Source of the DNA: JAYRZB01 sp041916675
GTDB lineage: Bacteria; Pseudomonadota; Alphaproteobacteria; Rhizobiales; Devosiaceae
Assembly: GCA_041916675.1 (NCBI GenBank)
Contig: JAYRZB010000004.1
Coordinates: forward strand, 186,001-250,000
Direction of reading: 5' to 3'
Length of the DNA stretch: 64,000 nt
In this document: positions 1 to 9,063 of the stretch, piece by piece
How positions within the stretch are numbered: position 1 is the stretch's first letter
Layout of the letters: each line of letters begins with the position of its first letter
The notes under the pieces: model-generated
Database searches by the model: none
Seen by the model: the letters and a program-made list of their open reading frames with translations, nothing else
Told to the model about the DNA's origin: nothing
Program-made: the position numbers and the translations under genes

Positions 1-230
1 CGCCGGGCGGCTTCCGAGCTCGGGCATAGGGGGTCTCCGCGCTGCAATGGCCTGCCATTGTCGCCGAGAAAGCCGCACAAATCGTGAAGAGACAACCACA
101 CCGGAATACAACGTATCTGGTGGACGCTGGGACACTGGCCTGTTTGGGTCAATCTGGCAAGTGGTCTGCTTGTGCTGTTGGGGGGCAGTGGCTAGAACCA
201 ATCTACGAGCTCAGCCTGGGGAGGAAATTT
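1..230. other. Upstream region without a supported gene
   Basis: No convincing coding region was seen here; the two open frames that run through it are upstream extensions of, or overlap with, the acetyl-CoA synthetase gene. It probably holds the acs promoter and leader. A weak sigma-54-like string (TGGCA...TGC, 155-170) is present but has no supporting context. Confidence 0.5.
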
Positions 231-2174
231 ATGAGCGAGAATCTGCTTTTCCCGCCGCGCCCGGAAACGGTCGCCAGAACGCATGTGAACGCGGCCCAAT
301 ACGAGGCCATGTATGAGCGGTCCGTGCGTGAGCCCGATGCCTTTTGGGCCGAGCAGGCCAAGCGCGTCGATTGGGTAAGATTCCCCACCAGGATCAAGAA
401 TACCACCTTCGAATATCCCAATGTGTCGGTGAAATGGTTCGAGGATGGCGTTCTCAATCTTTCCTACAACTGCATCGACCGGCATCTCGAAAAGCGCGGC
501 GACCAGGTTGCCATCATCTGGGAGGGTGATGAGCCGGGCACGCAGGAGCTGATCACTTACCGCAAGCTGCACGAGCGCGTCTGCCGCTGCGCCAATGTGC
601 TGAAATCGCTTGGCGTCAAGAAGGGCGACCGTGTCACCATCTATCTCCCGATGATCCCGCAGGCGGTCTATTCCATGCTTGCCTGCGCCCGCATCGGGGC
701 GGTGCATTCGGTGGTCTTTGGCGGCTTCTCGCCCGATGCGCTTTCGGGCCGCATCAACGATTGCGACAGCCGCGTTGTCATCACCGCCGATGAAGGTCGG
801 CGCGGCGGCAAGACCGTGCCGCTCAAGAAGAATGTCGATATCGCCCTGCAGAATGCGCCGGGTGTTGAAAAGGTCCTCGTCGTCCACAACACCGGTGCCG
901 AAGTGCAGATGAAGGGCAGCCGCGACGTGTGGTGGAACGAAGCCGCCGCCGGCGTTGAACCCTTCTGCGACCCCGAACCGATGAATGCCGAGGACCCGCT
1001 TTTCATCCTCTACACCTCCGGCTCGACGGGCAAGCCCAAGGGCGTGCTGCACACCACTGGCGGTTATGCCGTCTGGACTTCGCTCACCCACCAGCTCACT
1101 TTCGACTACCAGGATGGTGAGGTTTACTGGTGCACGGCCGACGTGGGCTGGGTCACCGGCCATAGCTATATCGTTTATGGGCCGCTGCAGAACGGGGCGA
1201 CGACGCTCGTCTTCGAGGGCATCCCGAGCTATCCCGACGCCGGGCGCTTCTGGGATGTGGTCGACAAGCACAAGGTCAACATCTTCCACACCGCCCCCAC
1301 CGCCATCCGCGCCCTGATGGGCGCCGGTACCGAGTGGGTCGACAAGGCGGACCTGTCATCGCTGCGGCTCATCGGTTCGGTGGGCGAACCGATCAATCCC
1401 GAGGCCTGGCTCTGGTACCACAAGCACGTGGGCAAGGGCCGCTGCGAGATCGTTGATACCTGGTGGCAGACCGAGACCGGCGGCCACATGATCGCGCCTT
1501 TCCCCGGTGCCATTCCCACCAAGCCCGGTTCGGCCACTAAGCCGTTCTTTGGCGTGCAGCCGGTGGTTCTCTCGCCCGAAGGGGTCGAGCAGAAGGACAC
1601 CAAGGCCGAGGGCGTGCTGGTCATCAAGGACAGCTGGCCCGGCATGATGCGCACCGTCTACGGCGATCACGCGCGCTTCGTTTCAACCTACTTCGAAACC
1701 TATAAGGGCTATTATTTCACCGGCGATGGCTGCCGCCGCGATGAGGATGGCTATTATTGGATCACCGGCCGCGTCGATGACGTGCTCAACGTTTCGGGCC
1801 ACCGCCTGGGCACCGCCGAGATCGAAAGCGCGCTCGTCGCCCATCCCAAGGTCTCCGAGGCCGCCGTGGTCGGCTATCCGCATCATATAAAGGGGCAGGG
1901 GATCTATTCCTACGTCACCCTGATGGCGGGTGAGACCATGTCCGAGGAACTGCGCGTCGAGCTGCGCAACTGGGTCCGCAAGGAAATCGGCCCCATCGCC
2001 ACGCCAGATCTCATCCAGTTCACTCCCGGCCTGCCCAAGACCCGCTCGGGCAAGATTATGCGCCGCATCCTGCGCAAGGTCGCCGAGAACGACTACGGTG
2101 CCCTCGGTGACACCTCGACCCTTGCCGACCCGGCCGTGGTCGATGATCTGATCGCCAACCGGCAGAACAGGTAG
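231..2174 (+). CDS. acs: Acetyl-CoA synthetase (acetate--CoA ligase)
   Basis: This 647-residue enzyme activates acetate with ATP and CoA to acetyl-CoA through an acetyl-adenylate in the cytoplasm. The AMP-binding core [11 protein letters not shown] lies at about residue 265, followed by the WWQTETGG acyl-pocket motif and the [17 protein letters not shown] hinge region. The C-terminal lid ends with [11 protein letters not shown], which carries the lysine that is usually acetylated to switch the enzyme off. Length matches the family (about 650). An open frame extends upstream to 84, but the ATG at 231 has a GAGGAAA ribosome site at 221-227 and gives the usual N-terminus. A terminator follows directly, so the gene is probably monocistronic. 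Confidence 0.97.
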   Translation: MSENLLFPPRPETVARTHVNAAQYEAMYERSVREPDAFWAEQAKRVDWVRFPTRIKNTTFEYPNVSVKWFEDGVLNLSYNCIDRHLEKRGDQVAIIWEGDEPGTQELITYRKLHERVCRCANVLKSLGVKKGDRVTIYLPMIPQAVYSMLACARIGAVHSVVFGGFSPDALSGRINDCDSRVVITADEGRRGGKTVPLKKNVDIALQNAPGVEKVLVVHNTGAEVQMKGSRDVWWNEAAAGVEPFCDPEPMNAEDPLFILYTSGSTGKPKGVLHTTGGYAVWTSLTHQLTFDYQDGEVYWCTADVGWVTGHSYIVYGPLQNGATTLVFEGIPSYPDAGRFWDVVDKHKVNIFHTAPTAIRALMGAGTEWVDKADLSSLRLIGSVGEPINPEAWLWYHKHVGKGRCEIVDTWWQTETGGHMIAPFPGAIPTKPGSATKPFFGVQPVVLSPEGVEQKDTKAEGVLVIKDSWPGMMRTVYGDHARFVSTYFETYKGYYFTGDGCRRDEDGYYWITGRVDDVLNVSGHRLGTAEIESALVAHPKVSEAAVVGYPHHIKGQGIYSYVTLMAGETMSEELRVELRNWVRKEIGPIATPDLIQFTPGLPKTRSGKIMRRILRKVAENDYGALGDTSTLADPAVVDDLIANRQNR

Positions 2175-2202
2175 ACGCCGGACGTCATGGCAAATCAAAG
2201 CG

Positions 2203-2230
2203 GGGCGCCTTCGGGCGCCCTGTGTTTTTC
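2203..2230 (+). terminator. Rho-independent terminator of acs
   Basis: A perfect 7-bp stem GGGCGCC/GGCGCCC with a TTCG loop (2203-2220) is followed by TGTGTTTTT. It lies 28 bp after the acs stop codon. Confidence 0.85.
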
Positions 2231-2253
2231 AGGGGGTGTTTGGGGATTTTAGT

Positions 2254-2402
2254 GGTCCGATGCGGAAGGGTGGAATCCCCCAACATCGGACCTGACCAGC
2301 GGCCGGTCTTGGCAGACCAGCTTCGGCTGAGCGGGCGTTTAGCACGTTGCTCCAGTGGCGCGAAGCAAAATCGCGCGCAATAGGCCCCGGCCTTGCCTAT
2401 TG
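2254..2402 (+). other. Cluster of four stem-loops before the hemerythrin gene
   Basis: Four inverted repeats follow each other between the acs terminator and the hemerythrin-like gene. Hairpin A is GGTCCGATG/CATCGGACC (2254-2262 with 2284-2292). Hairpin B is GGTCT-TGGC-AGACC (2305-2318). Hairpin C is CAGC-TTCG-GCTG (2318-2329). Hairpin D is CAATAGGC/GCCTATTG with a 9-base loop (2378-2402). The 5' arm of hairpin A, GGTCCGAT, recurs at 2411-2418, directly before the proposed start codon. The block may be a structured mRNA leader or a small RNA; no known family was recognised. Confidence 0.45.
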
Positions 2403-2418
2403 GTGTAATCGGTCCGAT

Positions 2419-3009
2419 ATGGTCGTTACACAGACACCGGATCGCACCATGCAGCTTGATATCGGCTTTCTCGACGATACCACTCGCCCCAAAGTCCCGC
2501 CCCTGACCGGGCTGACCACCGCCCAGCGCGCGCCGGGCCGGCATCTGGTCATGATTCACAATCATTTCCGCAGTGAGATGCAGGTGCTGCGCGATCTGAT
2601 AGACCGGGCAAAGTCCGGCGCAGAGTCCGCGGATGCCATCAAGGCCGAAACCGCCTCGCTTTCGATGATCGAGAACTACGAGCAGTTCGGCAATCTCTGC
2701 GGCCAGCACTGTCAGATCATCAACATCCATCATTCCATTGAAGACCAGCACATCTTCCCCGCCTTGCGGGCGCAGTCTCCGGCCTACAAAGCCGTGGCCG
2801 ACCGGCTCGAACAAGAACACGTTATCGTTCATGAGCTGCTGGTGCGGCTGGTTGCGGCGATCAACACCCTTGCCAACGATCCGCACCCGGTCAATTTCAC
2901 AGTCTGCACAGCCACTTACGACTCGCTTGAGCGTGTTCTGCTCTCTCATTTCGGCTATGAGGAAGAACAGATCGGCGATGCATTGGGGTATTTCGGCATC
3001 GGGCTCTGA
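2419..3009 (+). CDS. Hemerythrin HHE domain-containing protein
   Basis: This protein of about 196 residues appears to be a cytoplasmic four-helix HHE-type iron protein. Candidate ligand residues are spread as expected: the H-N-H of MIHNHF, a central H/E group in IHHSIEDQHIFPAL, an EQEH motif, and a final HFGYEEEQI segment. Family members bind a non-haem di-iron site and take part in oxygen, NO or redox sensing; which applies here cannot be told. The start is uncertain: ATG 2419 is used, ATG 2449 is a good alternative, and neither has a strong ribosome site. The frame is open back to 2347, but that part overlaps a strong hairpin. Confidence 0.75.
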   Translation: MVVTQTPDRTMQLDIGFLDDTTRPKVPPLTGLTTAQRAPGRHLVMIHNHFRSEMQVLRDLIDRAKSGAESADAIKAETASLSMIENYEQFGNLCGQHCQIINIHHSIEDQHIFPALRAQSPAYKAVADRLEQEHVIVHELLVRLVAAINTLANDPHPVNFTVCTATYDSLERVLLSHFGYEEEQIGDALGYFGIGL

Positions 3010-3085
3010 TCGCCTGCCGGACGTTGCTTTCGCCGCAATTGCCCGGCACGGTTCGGCCCAGAATCACCGAACCGGAACGCCCTTC

Positions 3086-4183
3086 ATGCTATCTCGCCTT
3101 GCCTCGTGCCTCGCCGCCCTCATTCTCGGCGCAGCGATGGCCTTTTCCGCCCAGGCCGCCACCATCGAACAAATGGCCGGGCAGATGATTGTGGTGGGCT
3201 TTCAGGGGCAGAGCGCCGATGCCAAGCCGATCAAGGCTCTGCGCGCGGCTATCGCTGAAGGGCGCATTGGCGGGGTCATGTACCTCAAGACCAACGTTGC
3301 CTCGCTTGATGCTGTCAAGGCCATGAACGCCGCGTTCCGCGCCGAGTCTCCAGGCCTGCCGCCCTTCATCACGCTTGATCAGGAAGGTGGTGTGGTTGAG
3401 CGCCTGACCAAGGCTGTCGGTTTCGCCGAATTGCCCAGTGCCGCCGATATCGCCGCCAGCCAGTCACCTGCCGAGGCGGAAAAGACTTATGCCGGCATGG
3501 CCAAGGCGATTGCCGCGCTGGGGTTCACCGTGAATTTCGGGCCGGTGGCGGACCTGAACATCAACAAGAACAATCAGGTTATCGCCAAGTTCGGCCGCTC
3601 CTACGGCGCCGACCCGGCAACCGTAGCCGCCTACGATGCCGCCTTCATCAAGGCGCACCATCAGTTTGGTCTGCTGACCTCCCTCAAGCACTTCCCCGGC
3701 CATGGGTCATCCACCAAGGATAGCCATGAGGGCTTTGTCGATATCACCAGGACCTGGAGCAAGTCCGAGCTCGAGCCTTATCGGGTCGTGATCGGGCAGG
3801 GGCTGGCCGATTTCGTTATGGTCGGACACCTCTACCACGCAGGCTATTCGGCAGGGGATCTGCAACTGCCTTCGAGCCTCTCGCCAGAGTGGATCACCGG
3901 CGTACTCCGCAACGAGCTTGGCTATACCGGCGTGGTCATCAGCGATGATCTCGAAATGGGGGCCATTCGCGAGCATTTTTCGCTCAGGGATACCGTGGTC
4001 CGGGCCGTGCGGGCAGGCATGGATGTGCTGTTATTCTCCAACACGGCCAAATATCGGGCCGGTCTTGGCGACGAGATCCGCGATATCCTTGTTGCCGAAG
4101 CCGCCGCCGACCCGGCCTTCGCCCAGCGCATCGAGGAAAGCTACAATCGCATCGTCGCTCTCAAGCGGCGCATCGGACAGTAG
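3086..4183 (+). CDS. Glycoside hydrolase family 3 beta-N-acetylhexosaminidase-like protein
   Basis: A 365-residue exported enzyme. The first 25 or so residues form a signal peptide (MLSRLASCLAALILGAAMAF, cleavage near AQA). The GH3 barrel carries KHFPGHGSSTKDSHEG, the loop with the His/Asp dyad typical of NagZ-type enzymes, and VVISDDLEMGAI with the presumed nucleophile aspartate. The family removes N-acetylglucosamine from peptidoglycan fragments. Classical NagZ is cytoplasmic, so the signal peptide points to a periplasmic role. The start at 3086 is chosen because it begins the signal sequence; the open frame upstream overlaps the hemerythrin gene and is not coding. Confidence 0.85.
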   Translation: MLSRLASCLAALILGAAMAFSAQAATIEQMAGQMIVVGFQGQSADAKPIKALRAAIAEGRIGGVMYLKTNVASLDAVKAMNAAFRAESPGLPPFITLDQEGGVVERLTKAVGFAELPSAADIAASQSPAEAEKTYAGMAKAIAALGFTVNFGPVADLNINKNNQVIAKFGRSYGADPATVAAYDAAFIKAHHQFGLLTSLKHFPGHGSSTKDSHEGFVDITRTWSKSELEPYRVVIGQGLADFVMVGHLYHAGYSAGDLQLPSSLSPEWITGVLRNELGYTGVVISDDLEMGAIREHFSLRDTVVRAVRAGMDVLLFSNTAKYRAGLGDEIRDILVAEAAADPAFAQRIEESYNRIVALKRRIGQ

Positions 4184-4344
4184 GGCTCACCGCCGTTTTG
4201 CCGTTCACAAATCCCGCTTTGCCTTGCCCCCGGCTGCCTGCTGGGTTAGGGCTGTGGCTTGCGGGCCTGATCCCGCTGGCTTTCGGACGGGCGCGGGGGC
4301 TCTGCGCCCGGTTACGCTCGTGCGGAACAAAAAGGCAGAGTTGA

Positions 4345-5148
4345 TTGACCAGTGAGACCCGAGAGGTGAGGCGCGTCCGGGCGCTGTTCATATCCGACGT
4401 GCACCTTGGCATGCGACCTACCCGCGTGGCGCAATTCATCGATTTTCTGCGTTCGCACGATGCCGAAACCATCTATCTGGTCGGCGATATCCTTGATGGC
4501 TGGCGGCTGTCCAAGGCTTGGTTCTGGCCCACCCAATACAATGAAATCGTTCAGATTTTCCTCGACAAGGCCGCCGCCGGCGCCCGGATCGTCTATCTGC
4601 CGGGCAACCATGACGAGTTCATCCGCGAATATCTCGGCACCTATTTCGGCGACGTCGAGTTCGTCGATCGCACCATTCACACCACGGCCCAGGGCAAGAC
4701 TTATCTCGTCATGCATGGCGACCAGTTCGATGTCGTAGTGGCCCACGCCAAGTGGCTGGCCTATGTGGGCGATTGGGCCTACCGCCTGGCGCTGCGCGTC
4801 AACATCGTCATCAACTGGGTGCGGCGGCGCTTGGGGCTGCAATATTGGTCACTGTCGGCCTGGGCCAAGCACAAAGTCAAGAACGCTGTCAGCGTAATTG
4901 GCCGCTTCGAAGAAGCGCTCTCGCTCGAAGCGCGCCAGTCCGGCGTCGATGGCGTTATCTGCGGCCACATCCACCACGCAGACATGCACAACCGGTTGGG
5001 TATTCACTACATCAATACCGGCGACTGGGTGGAAAGCTGTACTGCTGTTGCCGAAGAGTTCGATGGGCAGTTCGAGCTCATCCAGTGGACCGAAATGGCC
5101 GCCGTTCGTGAGCCGCGCCGCCTGCGCCTGCGCCGCGCCAAAACCTGA
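4345..5148 (+). CDS. LpxH-like calcineurin-type metallophosphoesterase
   Basis: A 267-residue phosphoesterase with the full metal-binding set: SDVHLG, GDILDGW, GNHDE, HGDQFD and GHIHHA. It is usually annotated as UDP-2,3-diacylglucosamine diphosphatase, which makes lipid X in lipid A synthesis. Many alphaproteobacteria use LpxI for that step, so the substrate is not certain. The start appears to be TTG 4345; GTG 4366 is an alternative. The 161-bp gap before it contains a GGGCGC/GCGCCC inverted repeat and no gene. Confidence 0.75.
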   Translation: MTSETREVRRVRALFISDVHLGMRPTRVAQFIDFLRSHDAETIYLVGDILDGWRLSKAWFWPTQYNEIVQIFLDKAAAGARIVYLPGNHDEFIREYLGTYFGDVEFVDRTIHTTAQGKTYLVMHGDQFDVVVAHAKWLAYVGDWAYRLALRVNIVINWVRRRLGLQYWSLSAWAKHKVKNAVSVIGRFEEALSLEARQSGVDGVICGHIHHADMHNRLGIHYINTGDWVESCTAVAEEFDGQFELIQWTEMAAVREPRRLRLRRAKT

Positions 5149-5239
5149 GCCGCCGCGACACAAAACTGTCATAAACGCTTGTCACCTCCTGCGTGAGGGC
5201 GCATGGTCGTATCGATCCTTTGACAGCTCTCCCAGATTG

Positions 5240-6451
5240 ATGAACTTCCGATCGCCCTCGGCGCGCACCGCTATCTTCTACGCCACCTTCTATTGCACTC
5301 CGGCGATCTCGAACCCTTTCCTCGCTATTTGGCTGAGCGAAAAAGGCCTGTCCTCGACCCAGATCGGATTCGTCAACGCGCTGCCTGTCTTCCTGATGAT
5401 TCTGCTCAATGTGGCCGTCGGCCGCATCGCCGATCATGCCAAGGATTGGCGTTCGGTCATTGTTGGTGGGTCGGTCATCGCTGCCATTACCCCGCTATTG
5501 TTGTTTGCGGCCAATGACTACCTGGCGCTGCTGATCGCCTGGGCTTTGGTCACCATTCCGCACCAGGCCATCGGGCCGGTTATCGATTCTGCCGCCCTGC
5601 GCATGACGCGCCGCATCGGCGTCGATTTTGGCGGTGTAAGGGTGTGGGGCACCTACGGCTTTATTGCGGTCACGCTGCTGGCAGGCGTAGCGCTCGACTA
5701 TCTCGGGCCCTCCGTCTTTGTGCCCCTCATCGTCGCAGTAAGCTTCATCCGTGCCGCGGCCGCGCTGCAATTGCCGCTATTCCGCGCCCAGCCGGGCGAT
5801 GAGGATAAAGCCCCCGCCATTCGAACGGGCCATCCCCTCATGGCCGATACGGCGCGGCACCTTTTCAGGCCGTGGTTCCTGCTGCCGCTTGTGGGTACCG
5901 CGCTGCTCCATGGCAGTCACATGATGCAGATGGGCTTTGGTGCTCTGGTTTGGCAGAAGGCGGGCCTGCCGGGCTCGGTCATCGGCGTGCTGTGGGCCGT
6001 CGCCCCCGTTGCCGAAATTCTGGCTATCTTGTTCTTCGCCCGCATTTCCCGGCGATTTGCGGCGCGGCATCTCATTCTGGTGTCCTGCCTGCTCGGGGTG
6101 GTGCGTTGGGCTGGCTTTGCCATGGAGCCGCCCCTCTGGGGCCTTGTCCTGCTTCAGGGCCTGCACATGGCGACGTTTGGGATTGCCTATATGGGCACCC
6201 TCAACTTCATTGGTAACTGGACCAGTGAGAAGATGGCAGCCGAGGCCCAGAGCTTTTCGGTCATGCTTCGCCAGATGGCGGGCGTCGTCGGGCTGATCAG
6301 CTTTGGCTGGCTCTACGGCCAGATCGGCGTTTCCACCTTCTATGCGGCCGCGCTGATGGCCTTGGCGGGCGCAACGCTCACCTTTGTATCGCTGATGATG
6401 ATGCACCCGCGCAACGAGCGGACGGAAAGTGCAGCAGCCAGTGTTGATTAG
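5240..6451 (+). CDS. MFS transporter, HcaT/3-phenylpropionate-type, copy 1
   Basis: A 403-residue integral membrane protein with about 12 hydrophobic segments and a cytoplasmic loop after segment 6. The motif GLSSTQIGFVNALPVF after segment 1 and the loop GRIADHAKDWRSVI place it in the MFS_1-like group that includes HcaT and nucleoside-H+ symporters. The substrate is unknown. ATG 5240 is used; an overlapping TTG lies three bases upstream. It is the first of three tandem paralogues. Confidence 0.85.
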   Translation: MNFRSPSARTAIFYATFYCTPAISNPFLAIWLSEKGLSSTQIGFVNALPVFLMILLNVAVGRIADHAKDWRSVIVGGSVIAAITPLLLFAANDYLALLIAWALVTIPHQAIGPVIDSAALRMTRRIGVDFGGVRVWGTYGFIAVTLLAGVALDYLGPSVFVPLIVAVSFIRAAAALQLPLFRAQPGDEDKAPAIRTGHPLMADTARHLFRPWFLLPLVGTALLHGSHMMQMGFGALVWQKAGLPGSVIGVLWAVAPVAEILAILFFARISRRFAARHLILVSCLLGVVRWAGFAMEPPLWGLVLLQGLHMATFGIAYMGTLNFIGNWTSEKMAAEAQSFSVMLRQMAGVVGLISFGWLYGQIGVSTFYAAALMALAGATLTFVSLMMMHPRNERTESAAASVD

Positions 6452-6541
6452 CATGTTAGTGCGGGCGCCCGGCTTGCAATCGCCCAATACCTTGGGACAG
6501 TAAAGCGTTGGACAGATTCTCTGTCCGGAGCACTTCCGATC

Positions 6542-7741
6542 ATGGTCCTGTCAGGACAGACACTGCGCTTCACTCCGGAGCTGCGCGCGTCCATCTATCA
6601 TTTCACCGTCTTCCTTTCGGCGGGCGCCAGTGTGGTCTATTTTGGCATCTGGTTGACGGATAAGGGCATCTCGCCCGACGAAATCGGCATGATCAACGCC
6701 CTGCCGGTGCTGATCCTGATGGGCATCAATTTCTTCATTGGTCGGCTCGCCGACAAGGCCGACGACTGGCGGCAGATGATTATCATCCTCTCCGTCATTG
6801 CCTCCCTCACCCCGCTGGCCCTGTTCTTCGTCAATGACTTCTGGGGCATCCTGCTCGTGTGGGCGTTGGTCATGGTCCCCTCCGCATCAATCTCCCCGGT
6901 TGTCGACGCAGCCACCGTCCGCCTGACCCAGCGCACCGGCGGCGATTTTGGCTTCATCCGTGCCTGGGGAACGGTGGGAGTCGTTTTTGTCACCATCATC
7001 ACCGGCGTGCTTACGGGTTGGCTTGGCGCCTGGTTCTTTGTGCCACTGCTCGTCATCCTCTCTGCCCTGCGCGCGATTGCGTCGTTCCAGCTCCCGCGCT
7101 TTCGGGCTCCAGCCGGCGAAACGCCCGCGCCCGAGCATGCGCCGCGGGCCGGCCGGCTCAAGGAAGTGCTCAAGGCCTGGTTCGTCCTGCCGCTGGTTGC
7201 CTTCGCGCTGATCAACGCAACCCACGCCATTCTTGGGGCCTTTGCCGCTGTCGTCTGGAAAGATCACGGTATCTCCGAGCAGATGATCGGACCGTTGATC
7301 GGGGCGGCAACGGCTGCCGAAGCGACCATGATGTTCCTCTGGCGGCGCATCGGCGGCCGGGTTTCCGCCCGCCAGATGATCCTTGCCGCTGCCCTGGTTG
7401 TGGTGGTCCGCTGGGCCATCATGGCCTTCAATCCGCCGGTTGAGGTCTTGTTCATCCTCCAGCTCAGCCACGCCGTTACCTATGCCATGGGCTATTTCGG
7501 CATGGTCCTGTTCATAGCCAACTGGACCAGCGACGACATTGCTGCCGAGGCGCAGGGTTTTTCCTTTGTGCTGCAGCAGGCCATGTCGGTGATTGGGCTT
7601 CTCGCCTTTGGCTGGCTGACGGCATCGTTCGGCGCGCAGGCCTTCCTGCTCGCCTCGTTGCTTGGCGCCATCGCCGCCGCCTGCCTTGTGCTTTCGCTCT
7701 GGCTCAAGCCTGCGCGCGCCACCACTCTCAGTTCTGCCTGA
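6542..7741 (+). CDS. MFS transporter, HcaT-type, copy 2
   Basis: A 399-residue 12-segment transporter and close paralogue of its neighbours. It shares the GISPDEIGMINALPVL and GRLADKADDWRQMI blocks, a VVDAATVRLTQRTGGDFG loop and FIANWTSDDIAAEAQGFSF in the C-terminal half. The 90-bp gap after copy 1 fits one operon. The conserved acidic/arginine loop residues are kept, so the copy looks functional. Confidence 0.87.
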   Translation: MVLSGQTLRFTPELRASIYHFTVFLSAGASVVYFGIWLTDKGISPDEIGMINALPVLILMGINFFIGRLADKADDWRQMIIILSVIASLTPLALFFVNDFWGILLVWALVMVPSASISPVVDAATVRLTQRTGGDFGFIRAWGTVGVVFVTIITGVLTGWLGAWFFVPLLVILSALRAIASFQLPRFRAPAGETPAPEHAPRAGRLKEVLKAWFVLPLVAFALINATHAILGAFAAVVWKDHGISEQMIGPLIGAATAAEATMMFLWRRIGGRVSARQMILAAALVVVVRWAIMAFNPPVEVLFILQLSHAVTYAMGYFGMVLFIANWTSDDIAAEAQGFSFVLQQAMSVIGLLAFGWLTASFGAQAFLLASLLGAIAAACLVLSLWLKPARATTLSSA

Positions 7742-7778
7742 ACCCTCTCGTATGGGCGTCCGCCGCCCGGAGCCGATC

Positions 7779-8963
7779 ATGACTTCTACAGAGAGCACCG
7801 CAGTGCTCAATCCCGAACGCCGCACCGCGATTTTCTACACCACGGTGTTCATGAGCGGCGGCGCCACCGCCACGGCCCTGCCGCTCTGGCTCAATTCGGT
7901 CGGCATCAGTTCCGAGCAGATCGGCATCATCAATGCCGCCCCGATCTTTGCCATGCTTTTGATCAACATGCTGGTGGGGCGGCTGGCCGATAAAGCCAGC
8001 GACTGGCGGCAGATGATTGTCTACAGCTCTTTCGTCTGCGCCATCGTCTCGATGGCCCTTTTCTTCGTCTCCGACTTCTGGGGCATCGTTGTGGTCTGGA
8101 CCCTGGCGACTTTGCCCAATGCCGGGGTTATTCCGGTCATCGATGCGGCCGCCCTGCGCCTCACTAAACGACGCGGCACCGATTTCGGCGCGCTGCGGGC
8201 CTGGGGTACTGTCGGGTACATGACGCTGAATGCTGCCGCAGGCTTTGTTGTGGCCGGGTTTGGGGCAGGGGCCTTCGTGCCGTTGTTCGTGGGGCTCACC
8301 GCTGTCCGCGCCTTTGCCGCCCTGATCCTGCCGCGCTTCCGCGAACCGGCAGGTGAGGTGGTGGCCGGTGGCATCAAGGATGTCTCGCGCCTGCGCGCCG
8401 TCATGAAGCCATGGTTTGTCCTGCCGCTGGTCGGCTTTTCCATCGTCTATTCCAGCCATGCGGTGTTCAATGCCTTCTGCGCCCTGATCTGGCAGCGCCA
8501 GGGTGTGCCCGGCGAAATCATTGGGCCGCTGGTGGCGCTGGCAGGGGTTGGCGAAACCATTCTGATGTTCGCCTGGCGGCGTTTCTCCCATCGCTTCTCG
8601 GCCCGCAAGGTAATTCTGTTTGCCTCGCTCGCCGCCTGCATCCGCTGGATCATGAATGCCTTTGTTCCGCCGGTGCCGGTGCTCATCATCCTGCAACTGG
8701 CCCACAGCGTCACCTACGCAGTTGGATTCCTTGGTTGCATCCAGTTCATCGGCAACTGGACCGATGAGTCGATCGCCGCCGAAACCCAGGGCTTTTTTGT
8801 TGCCCTGCAACAGGCCATGGCCGTGGTTGCGCTGCTGGCGTTCGGCTGGCTGATGGCGGGCATGGGCGAACACGCCTTCTTCGTCCTTGCGGCTTATACC
8901 CTTGTGGGAGGCTTCTGTGTCTGGCTTTCGCTGCGCCTGCAACAGCCCAAGGCGGCTGCCTGA
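7779..8963 (+). CDS. MFS transporter, HcaT-type, copy 3
   Basis: A 394-residue 12-segment paralogue of the two preceding genes, with GISSEQIGIINAAPIF, GRLADKASDWRQMI, AALRLTKRRGTDFG and FIGNWTDESIAAETQGFF. The start at ATG 7779 is preferred because CGGAG sits 6 bp upstream; ATG 7752 in the same frame is an alternative. The gene lies 38 bp after copy 2. A strong hairpin ends the operon. A long open frame on the opposite strand is a codon-usage shadow. Confidence 0.87.
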   Translation: MTSTESTAVLNPERRTAIFYTTVFMSGGATATALPLWLNSVGISSEQIGIINAAPIFAMLLINMLVGRLADKASDWRQMIVYSSFVCAIVSMALFFVSDFWGIVVVWTLATLPNAGVIPVIDAAALRLTKRRGTDFGALRAWGTVGYMTLNAAAGFVVAGFGAGAFVPLFVGLTAVRAFAALILPRFREPAGEVVAGGIKDVSRLRAVMKPWFVLPLVGFSIVYSSHAVFNAFCALIWQRQGVPGEIIGPLVALAGVGETILMFAWRRFSHRFSARKVILFASLAACIRWIMNAFVPPVPVLIILQLAHSVTYAVGFLGCIQFIGNWTDESIAAETQGFFVALQQAMAVVALLAFGWLMAGMGEHAFFVLAAYTLVGGFCVWLSLRLQQPKAAA

Positions 8964-8977
8964 CCGGCAATGAAACA

Positions 8978-9003
8978 CGGCCCCATCGTGCGATGGGGCC
9001 GTA
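8978..9003. terminator. Bidirectional terminator-like hairpin
   Basis: A 12-bp perfect inverted repeat ACGGCCCCATCG/CGATGGGGCCGT with a 2-base centre lies between the convergent MFS copy 3 and the giant coiled-coil gene. There is no strong T-tract on either side. Confidence 0.65.
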
Positions 9004-9063
9004 TCAGTTTGACGCTGCTGGAGGTTTTCGAGGTCGCCGCCCGCTGTCCGGACCTGCTTTCGA

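Noticed and set aside
155..170. Sigma-54-like string TGGCAAGTGGTCTGCT before acs
   Set aside because: The spacing fits, but the -12 part is poor and there is no enhancer palindrome nearby, unlike at the flagellar promoters.
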